From Bradyrhizobium sp. (GTDB taxonomy: Bacteria; Pseudomonadota; Alphaproteobacteria; Rhizobiales; Xanthobacteraceae): a DNA stretch of 9,748 bases. Made by a program: the position numbers and the translations under genes. Location: positions 1-9,748 of the forward strand of contig JACDAG010000034.1 of the NCBI GenBank assembly GCA_013695565.1, read 5' to 3'. Below are positions 5,134-9,748 of the stretch, in pieces. Under the pieces are notes generated by a model. The model saw nothing but the letters and a program-made list of their open reading frames with translations, searched no databases and was not told where the DNA came from. How positions within the stretch are numbered: position 1 is the stretch's first letter; each line of letters opens with the position of its first letter.

Positions 5134-8010
5134 TCAGCTCGCCGCTTCGAGCCGCTCTTCGGTCAGCAGCCGCATCGCGGCATCCGCGTCCATCGGCTCG
5201 CCGAAGGCAAAGCCTTGCGCGTATTCGCAGCCCAGTTGATAGAGTTCGACCGCATCCGAATCGGTCTCGGCGCCCTCGGCGACCACGTCCATGCCGAGGT
5301 CGTGGGCGAGCGCGATGATCGATTTCAGGATCACCGGGCGGGTGCCGCGGCTGGTGGTGCGCACGAACGACTGGTCGATCTTGATGGTGTCGAACGGGAA
5401 GCGCTGCAGATAGGCCAGCGAGGAATGGCCGGTGCCGAAATCGTCCAGCGACAATCCCGTACCGAGCTCGCGGATCCGCGTCAGCATCTGTGCTGCGTGC
5501 TCCGGGTTCTCCATGACAAGCGACTCGGTCAATTCGAGTTTGAGCGTGCCGCGCGCCACCGACGAGCGCGACAGCACGGTGCGGATGTCGTGGATCAGGT
5601 CGTGGCGCAGCAATTGCCGCGAGGAGACGTTGACGCTGGCGAATATCGGCTCGCGCGAGCGCATCGCGCGCTGCCACACCGCAAGCTGCTTCGCCGTCTG
5701 GTCCATCACGAACATGCCGAGATCGACGATCAGGCCGATTTCTTCGGCAATGGAAATGAATTCCGACGGCGACATCCGCCCGAGCTTGGGATGATCCCAG
5801 CGTGCCAGCGCCTCGAAGCCGGCGATCGAGCGATCCTCCAGCCGCACGATCGGCTGGTAGAGGATGGTGATTTCCTGGCGCTCGATGGCGCGGCGCAATT
5901 CGCTTTCCAGCGTCAGCCGGTCGGTCTTGCGGGCGCGCATCGCCGGCTTGTAGACGTCGATGCGGTCGCCGCCGATGCGCTTGGAATGATACATCGCCAG
6001 TTCGGCATCCTTGATGATCTCGTCGGACAGCTGCGTTTGCGGATCGCTCAGCGCGAGGCCGATCGAGGCGGTCAGGAAGATCTCGCGGTCGTTGAAGGCG
6101 ATCGGGGCGCGGATGGTCTTGCGGATGGTCTCGGCAAACGCGGTGATGCGCGCCGAATCCTGTTCCGACATCAGGATCAGGCCGAACTGGTCGCCGGCGA
6201 GCCGGGCCAGCGTGTCCTGCGGCTTGAGGATCCGGGTCAGCCGCCGCGCCAGCGTCAGCAGGATGGAGTCGCCGACCGCGATGCCGACGGAATCATTGAC
6301 CTGCTTGAAGCGGTCGAGGTCGATCACCATCAGCGTCGGCCGCAGGTTCGGCATGGTCTTGGCGAAGTTCGCCACGGCGCCGAGGCGGTCGATGAACAAT
6401 TTGCGGTTCGGCAGGCCGGTGAGATTGTCATGCACGCTGTCGTGCAGCATGCGCTCTTCGGCATTCTTCTGTTCGGTGACGTCGGTGAGCGTGCCGACCA
6501 CGCGCGAGACTTCGCCGTCGGAGCCGACCACCGGGCGCGCCTTCAGCGCGAACCACATGAAGTGGCCGTCGGGGGTACGTAATCTGAAATCCTGCACCAG
6601 CCGGCCGCGGCGCTGGTCGAGCACGCTGTCGAGGGCTGCGCGGAAACGGTCCTGGTCGAGCGGATGCAGCACCTCGAGCCATTTCGCGGCCGGGCCTTCC
6701 AGCGTGCCGCGTTTGAGGCCGAGCAGGCTTTCGGTCTCCGGGCTGGTGAACACCTTGTCGGCGGAGACGTCCCAGTCCCAGATCAGATCGCCCGAACCGG
6801 TCAGCGCCAGCGCGCGGCGCTCGACGTCGGAGACCACGCCGGTGGTGGCGCCGCCGCCCGCGAACGCATGCTGCATGACCGTGAACCCGATCAGCATCAC
6901 GATCAGCACGAGGCCGCCGAGCAGCGCCGGGCCGACGATATCGTTGGTGACGGAACCCGCCACCGCCATGCCGGCCGCGACCACCCAGACCACCAGCAGG
7001 AACCAGGTCGGGATCAACAGCACCGCACGGTCGAAACCATGGGTGGAGAGATAGACGATCAGCGCAAAGCCGGCGAAGGCGATCATCACCAGCGACATCC
7101 GCGCAATGCCGGATGCGACCGCGGGATCGAACAGCGCGAGCGCCACCAGCGAGCCGAGGAAGGTCAGCCAGCCGACCGTGATATGCGAATAGCGCACGTG
7201 CCAGCGGCTGAGATTGAGATAGGCAAACAGGAACACCAGCAGCGTCGCCGCCAGGATCGCTTCGCCCGCCGCGCGCCAGACGCGCTCGGCGTTGTTCGAC
7301 ATGTCGAGCACCTTGCCCCAGAAGCCGAAATCGACGCCGATATAGACCAGCACCGCCCAGGCCAGTGCCGCGGCGGCCGGGAACATGATGCTGCCCTTGA
7401 CCACGAACAGGATGGTGAGCACCAGCGCCAACAGGCCGGAGATGCCGATCACGATGCCCTGGTAGAGCGTGAACGAGTTGACCTTGTCCTTGTAGGCGTC
7501 GGGTTCCCACAGATAGAGCTGCGGCAATTTATCGGTGCGCAGTTCCGCGACGAAGGTGACGACGGCGCCGGGGTCGAGCGTGATGCGGAAGATGTCGGCG
7601 GTGGCGCTCTCCTGGCGCTCGGGCCGGTCGCCGGTCGAGGGCGTGATGGTGGCGATGCGCGACAGTCCGAGATCGGGCCACAGCAGTCCCGACGACACGA
7701 TGCGGTAATGCGGGGCGACGATCAGGCGGTCGAGCTGGTCGTCGGTGTTGTTGGCAAGTGCGAACACCACCCAGTTCTGGCCGCCTTCGCGGGCACGCAC
7801 CTCGATGCGGCGGACGATGCCATCGGTGCCCGGCGCGGTGGAAACCTGGATGCGGTCAGCGTCGCTGCGCTGATGGTCGAGCACCGCGGTGAGGTCGATC
7901 GCAGGCGCGTCGCTGCGGACGCTGACAGCGTCGATGGCGCGCGCAGGCGGCGCGAACGCAACAATCATGAGGCCCAGCGCGAGCGGCGCAAGGCACCTGA
8001 TCAAACGCAA
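5134..8010 (-). CDS. 7TM sensor with PAS, degenerate GGDEF and EAL domains: probable c-di-GMP phosphodiesterase
   Basis: A 958-residue membrane protein expected to hydrolyse c-di-GMP to pGpG. In order: signal peptide (1-25, ending PPARA), a periplasmic domain (about 27-175), seven membrane helices (about 182-380) in a 7TMR-DISM-like layout, PAS (about 397-515), GGDEF-like (about 525-690) and EAL (about 700-950). The GGDEF signature is AGDQF (605-609) and the I-site position reads KPQD, so cyclase activity is unlikely. The EAL domain keeps EAL (733-735), N in SVNVSS (794), E in LTES (827), the DDFGTG pair (856-857), K877 in TIKID, E912 in VAEGAE and Q932 in AQGF, so it should be active. No in-frame ATG begins the gene. 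TTG at 8010 has GGAG eight bases upstream and begins a clean signal peptide; TTG at 8034 is the longer alternative (966 residues). Confidence 0.93.
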   Translation of the reverse strand: MRLIRCLAPLALGLMIVAFAPPARAIDAVSVRSDAPAIDLTAVLDHQRSDADRIQVSTAPGTDGIVRRIEVRAREGGQNWVVFALANNTDDQLDRLIVAPHYRIVSSGLLWPDLGLSRIATITPSTGDRPERQESATADIFRITLDPGAVVTFVAELRTDKLPQLYLWEPDAYKDKVNSFTLYQGIVIGISGLLALVLTILFVVKGSIMFPAAAALAWAVLVYIGVDFGFWGKVLDMSNNAERVWRAAGEAILAATLLVFLFAYLNLSRWHVRYSHITVGWLTFLGSLVALALFDPAVASGIARMSLVMIAFAGFALIVYLSTHGFDRAVLLIPTWFLLVVWVVAAGMAVAGSVTNDIVGPALLGGLVLIVMLIGFTVMQHAFAGGGATTGVVSDVERRALALTGSGDLIWDWDVSADKVFTSPETESLLGLKRGTLEGPAAKWLEVLHPLDQDRFRAALDSVLDQRRGRLVQDFRLRTPDGHFMWFALKARPVVGSDGEVSRVVGTLTDVTEQKNAEERMLHDSVHDNLTGLPNRKLFIDRLGAVANFAKTMPNLRPTLMVIDLDRFKQVNDSVGIAVGDSILLTLARRLTRILKPQDTLARLAGDQFGLILMSEQDSARITAFAETIRKTIRAPIAFNDREIFLTASIGLALSDPQTQLSDEIIKDAELAMYHSKRIGGDRIDVYKPAMRARKTDRLTLESELRRAIERQEITILYQPIVRLEDRSIAGFEALARWDHPKLGRMSPSEFISIAEEIGLIVDLGMFVMDQTAKQLAVWQRAMRSREPIFASVNVSSRQLLRHDLIHDIRTVLSRSSVARGTLKLELTESLVMENPEHAAQMLTRIRELGTGLSLDDFGTGHSSLAYLQRFPFDTIKIDQSFVRTTSRGTRPVILKSIIALAHDLGMDVVAEGAETDSDAVELYQLGCEYAQGFAFGEPMDADAAMRLLTEERLEAAS

Positions 8011-8018
8011 TGTCAGTA

Positions 8019-8022
8019 CTCC
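8019..8022 (-). promoter_or_regulatory. Ribosome binding site deciding a TTG start
   Basis: GGAG on the minus strand is eight bases before TTG at 8010, giving the signal peptide MRLIRCLAPLALGL. The alternative TTG at 8034 has an AGGGAC only about one base away, which is too close. The choice is reasonable but not proven. Confidence 0.45.
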
Positions 8023-8080
8023 GCGGTCAACCAATGTCCCTGGCGCGAACAGCCCGGCGTTGGCGCGATAAATGACATGA

Positions 8081-8115
8081 AAGCGAAGGAAATCAAAGGG
8101 TTTCCGCCTTCGCTT
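8081..8115 (-). terminator. Probable terminator of the quinone oxidoreductase gene
   Basis: AAGCGAAGG (8081-8089) and CCTTCGCTT (8107-8115) form a perfect 9-bp stem, and AAA/TTT inside it can extend the pairing. On the minus strand the stem begins 12 bases after the oxidoreductase stop codon and is followed by TCATGTCATTTAT, a weak T-rich stretch. It would separate this transcript from the 7TM-EAL gene 71 bases further on. Confidence 0.5.
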
Positions 8116-8127
8116 CGGTTCGTAGCG

Positions 8128-9126
8128 TTAAACCGCCAACACAATTTTGCCAATATGTGCGCTGGTCTCCATCCGCCGATGCGCGTCCGCGGCCTTTTCC
8201 AGCGGGAATGTGCTGTCCATCAGGGGCTTTACGCGTCCTTCGCGCATCAAGGGCATCACCTTGGCCTCGATCGCCGCGACCATCGCCGCCTTATCCGCAT
8301 TAGTACGGGGACGCAGCGTGGAACCGGTGTGGGTCAACCGCTTCACCATCACCTTGGCGATGTTGACGGTGACCTTGGGCCCGTTGAGCGTCGCGATCTG
8401 CACGATCCGGCCGTCGACCGCGGCAGCGTCGTAATTGCGATCGACATAGTCGCCGGCCACCATGTCGAGAATGACGTTGGCGCCCGCGCCATTGGTTGCG
8501 GCCTTGACCTCGGCGACGAAGTCCTCGGTCTTGTAGTTAATGGCGCGGTCGGCGCCGAGCTTGAGGCAGGCATCGACCTTGTCCTGGCCGCCGACGGTGA
8601 CGATCACCCTGGAGCCGAAGGCCTTGGCGAGCTGGATCGCCATGGTGCCGATGCCGGACGAGCCGCCATGGATCAACAGCGTTTCGCCGGGCTGCAACGC
8701 GCCGCGCTCGAACACATTGTGCCAGACCGTCATCAGCGTTTCCGGAACGGCGCCGGCTTCCTCCATCGAAAGCGTCGAGGGCACACTGATCGCCTGCGCG
8801 TCCTGCGCGATGCAATATTGCGCGTAGCCGCCACCGGCCACCAACGACATCACTTTGTCGCCGAGCTTGTGCTTGCTCGCACCGGCGCCGAGCGCGACCA
8901 CTTCGCCCGCGATTTCGAGGCCGGGCAGGTCGCTGGCGCCGGGCGGCGGCGGATAGGCGCCGGAACGCTGCGCGACATCGGGACGGTTGACGCCGGCGGC
9001 TGCGACCTTGACCAGGATTTCGCCGGGGCCGGGCACCGGAACGCTGCGGGTTTCCGGCAACAGCACTTCGGGGCCGCCGGGCTTGCTGATGCCGACAACG
9101 GTCATTTGCGCGGGCAGCTTTTCCAT
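8128..9126 (-). CDS. NAD(P)H-quinone oxidoreductase, PIG3/zeta-crystallin family
   Basis: A 332-residue soluble enzyme of the zinc-free medium-chain dehydrogenase/reductase superfamily, which uses NADPH to reduce quinones. The N-terminal GroES-like domain holds AAAGVNRPDVAQRSGAYPPP (43-62) and LPGLEIAGEVVALG (67-80), both typical of PIG3-type proteins. The Rossmann nucleotide-binding turn is HGGSSGIGTMAIQLAKA (153-169). The C-terminus ends in the usual AHRRMETSAHIGKIVL (315-330). The cysteine and histidine zinc ligands of alcohol dehydrogenases are absent, as expected. Length is normal. ATG at 9126 has AAGGA seven bases upstream. The gene is divergent from the DUF1192 gene across 105 bases. 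The exact quinone substrate is not visible. Confidence 0.92.
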   Translation of the reverse strand: MEKLPAQMTVVGISKPGGPEVLLPETRSVPVPGPGEILVKVAAAGVNRPDVAQRSGAYPPPPGASDLPGLEIAGEVVALGAGASKHKLGDKVMSLVAGGGYAQYCIAQDAQAISVPSTLSMEEAGAVPETLMTVWHNVFERGALQPGETLLIHGGSSGIGTMAIQLAKAFGSRVIVTVGGQDKVDACLKLGADRAINYKTEDFVAEVKAATNGAGANVILDMVAGDYVDRNYDAAAVDGRIVQIATLNGPKVTVNIAKVMVKRLTHTGSTLRPRTNADKAAMVAAIEAKVMPLMREGRVKPLMDSTFPLEKAADAHRRMETSAHIGKIVLAV

Positions 9127-9231
9127 GATTTGTCCTTGCGAAATACGGGAATTCTGAAGGCGGCCCCTGATTAGCCAGACGCATGGCGGCTGGCAACCGC
9201 CTCAAGCGATCGTTGCGCATGGAGGAAACGC

Positions 9232-9423
9232 ATGGCCATCGAGGATGACGACAAACCGCGGAAGAAGATCACCCACGAGATCGGGCAGGATTTGTCGCTG
9301 CTGTCGGTCGAGGAATTGACCGAGCGCATCGCGCTGATGAATGCCGAGATCGAACGGCTGCAGGTGGCGATGACGAAGAAGCGCGCGTCGAAAGATGCGG
9401 CGAACAGTTTTTTCAAGACGTAG
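9232..9423 (+). CDS. DUF1192 family small protein
   Basis: A 63-residue protein of unknown function belonging to a small family widespread in Rhizobiales. It has the family pattern of an acidic MAIEDDDKPRKK start, HEIGQDLSLLSVEELTERIALM, a short charged helix (about 27-50) likely to form a coiled coil, and the RASKDAANSFFK tail. GGAGG lies five bases before the ATG at 9232. It is divergent from the quinone oxidoreductase and ends 20 bases before the double-hairpin repeat, whose first hairpin could end its transcript. No signal peptide or membrane segment is seen. Confidence 0.85.
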   Translation: MAIEDDDKPRKKITHEIGQDLSLLSVEELTERIALMNAEIERLQVAMTKKRASKDAANSFFKT

Positions 9424-9443
9424 CCGCTCCGATAATCTCACCA

Positions 9444-9564
9444 CGTCGTCCCTGCGAAAGCAGGGACCCATACGCCGCAGCCGTTCTTGAGGCACAGCGT
9501 CGAACGTCCTTCCCTCAATCATTACAGCCGGTGGCTATGGGTCCCTGCTTTCGCAGGGACGACG
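9444..9564. repeat. Double-hairpin palindromic repeat with perfect 29-bp terminal inverted arms
   Basis: Positions 9444-9472 and 9536-9564 are exact inverted repeats of 29 bases. Each arm is itself a hairpin: GTCCCTGC/GCAGGGAC around a four-base loop (GAAA at 9456-9459, TTTC at 9549-9552 region). The 63-base middle also shows inverted pairing (TTGAGG/CCTCAA, GCCGC/GTGGC), so the whole unit can fold as one long stem. The arm sequence (GTCGTCCCTGCGAAAGCAGG) is one I recognise from abundant intergenic repeats of Bradyrhizobium-type genomes. Likely roles are bidirectional termination or a REP/MITE-like non-autonomous element. Confidence 0.8.
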
Positions 9565-9748
9565 ACAAGATGCCCGCAAGTCCCAAACTAGGCCAATGGC
9601 CGACATGGCAAACGAACCCTGAAGAAAACCGCTCGTTTACGATCAATTAAGCTTTCTCGATTATGACTATGCCCGTCCTCGTTTGGACACCGAGTGGCTC
9701 CTGTCCACTCTGTTTGACGCCTCCCTGTTATCAACTTCAAAAGCCGCC
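9565..9748. other. Non-coding right end, probable upstream region of the next gene
   Basis: This stretch is AT-richer than the rest of the window and has no convincing gene. A plus-strand frame from ATG 9663 is open to the edge, but its residues (MTMPVLVWTPSGSCPLC) do not look like a protein start and no ribosome binding site precedes it. From memory, DUF1192 in rhizobia is often followed by the rcdA-like DUF1465 gene, which would make this its promoter region. That cannot be confirmed here. Confidence 0.4.
9636..9650. promoter_or_regulatory. Candidate CtrA binding site
   Basis: TTTA (9636-9639), seven bases, then TTAA (9647-9650) matches the alphaproteobacterial CtrA consensus TTAA-N7-TTAA with one mismatch. 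It lies in an AT-richer non-coding stretch, where such sites are expected but also arise by chance more easily. Confidence 0.25.

Noticed and set aside
4942..6582. Long plus-strand open frame (546 codons) opposite the EAL gene
   Set aside because: It is antisense to well-conserved EAL, GGDEF and PAS coding sequence and is rich in Arg, Gln, Asp and His, as expected of the opposite strand of GC-rich genes. No domain is recognisable.
1..8010. Diguanylate cyclase and EAL phosphodiesterase as one c-di-GMP gene cluster
   Set aside because: They are 3.6 kb apart, with plus-strand genes and two unrelated minus-strand genes between them. Co-regulation is possible, but an operon is excluded.
6664..9174. 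Very long plus-strand open frame (836 codons) opposite the 7TM region and the oxidoreductase
   Set aside because: It spans two real minus-strand genes, the terminator hairpin and the gap between them, has a biased composition and shows no motif. GC-rich DNA produces such shadows.
9127..9231. Small GGCGG/CCGCC pairing in the gap between the oxidoreductase and DUF1192 genes
   Set aside because: Five-base GC arms are expected by chance in such DNA, and the position gives no clear role.
9620..9629. TGAAGAAAAC shared with the repeat at 4001-4010, as a possible second repeat copy
   Set aside because: Only ten bases match. The partner arm and the GGTACC centre are absent, so it is probably chance.
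9663..9748. Plus-strand ATG open to the right edge
   Set aside because: No ribosome binding site and an unlikely residue composition rich in Cys, Pro and Thr. More likely leader or promoter sequence.

Overview
The window looks like a piece of chromosome from a high-GC alphaproteobacterium of the Rhizobiales, most likely Bradyrhizobium or a close relative. The evidence is the codon use, a DUF1192 gene typical of this order, and two kinds of short palindromic intergenic repeat that I recognise from Bradyrhizobium-type genomes. The genus is an inference from memory, not from a search. It carries ordinary chromosomal genes. I see no insertion sequence, phage gene, CRISPR array, tRNA or rRNA.

Layout. 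Positions 1-1492 (minus) hold a membrane diguanylate cyclase with an extracytoplasmic Cache-like sensor, cut by the left edge just before its C-terminus. It diverges from a small plus-strand gene (1624-1881, DUF7662-like), and the shared upstream region contains two adjacent inverted repeats. A secreted serine hydrolase of the beta-lactamase/family VIII esterase type follows on the plus strand (2143-3390). It converges with a minus-strand pair: a YdhR-like small protein (3595-3933) and an orphan tripartite tricarboxylate transporter (Bug family) binding protein (4028-5002). A palindromic repeat lies between these two. Next, also on the minus strand, come a large 7TM-PAS-GGDEF-EAL protein (5134-8010) and a PIG3-type quinone oxidoreductase (8128-9126), with a likely terminator between them. 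A DUF1192 gene (9232-9423, plus) diverges from the oxidoreductase. The last 325 bases are non-coding as far as I can see: a 121-bp double-hairpin repeat, then AT-richer sequence with a CtrA-like half-site pair, probably leading to a gene beyond the right edge.

How the genes work together. Two proteins of cyclic-di-GMP turnover are present. The first has an intact GGEEF active site and I-site, so it should make c-di-GMP. The second has a degenerate AGDQF motif but a complete set of EAL catalytic residues, so it should degrade c-di-GMP. They lie 3.6 kb apart with a gene of opposite strand between them, so they are not an operon. The remaining genes (exported hydrolase, solute-binding protein, YdhR-like protein, quinone oxidoreductase) fit general environmental metabolism and show no obvious common pathway. 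I found no convincing new multi-gene system. The points worth a second look are regulatory repeats, unusual start codons, a small gene remnant and the degenerate GGDEF domain.
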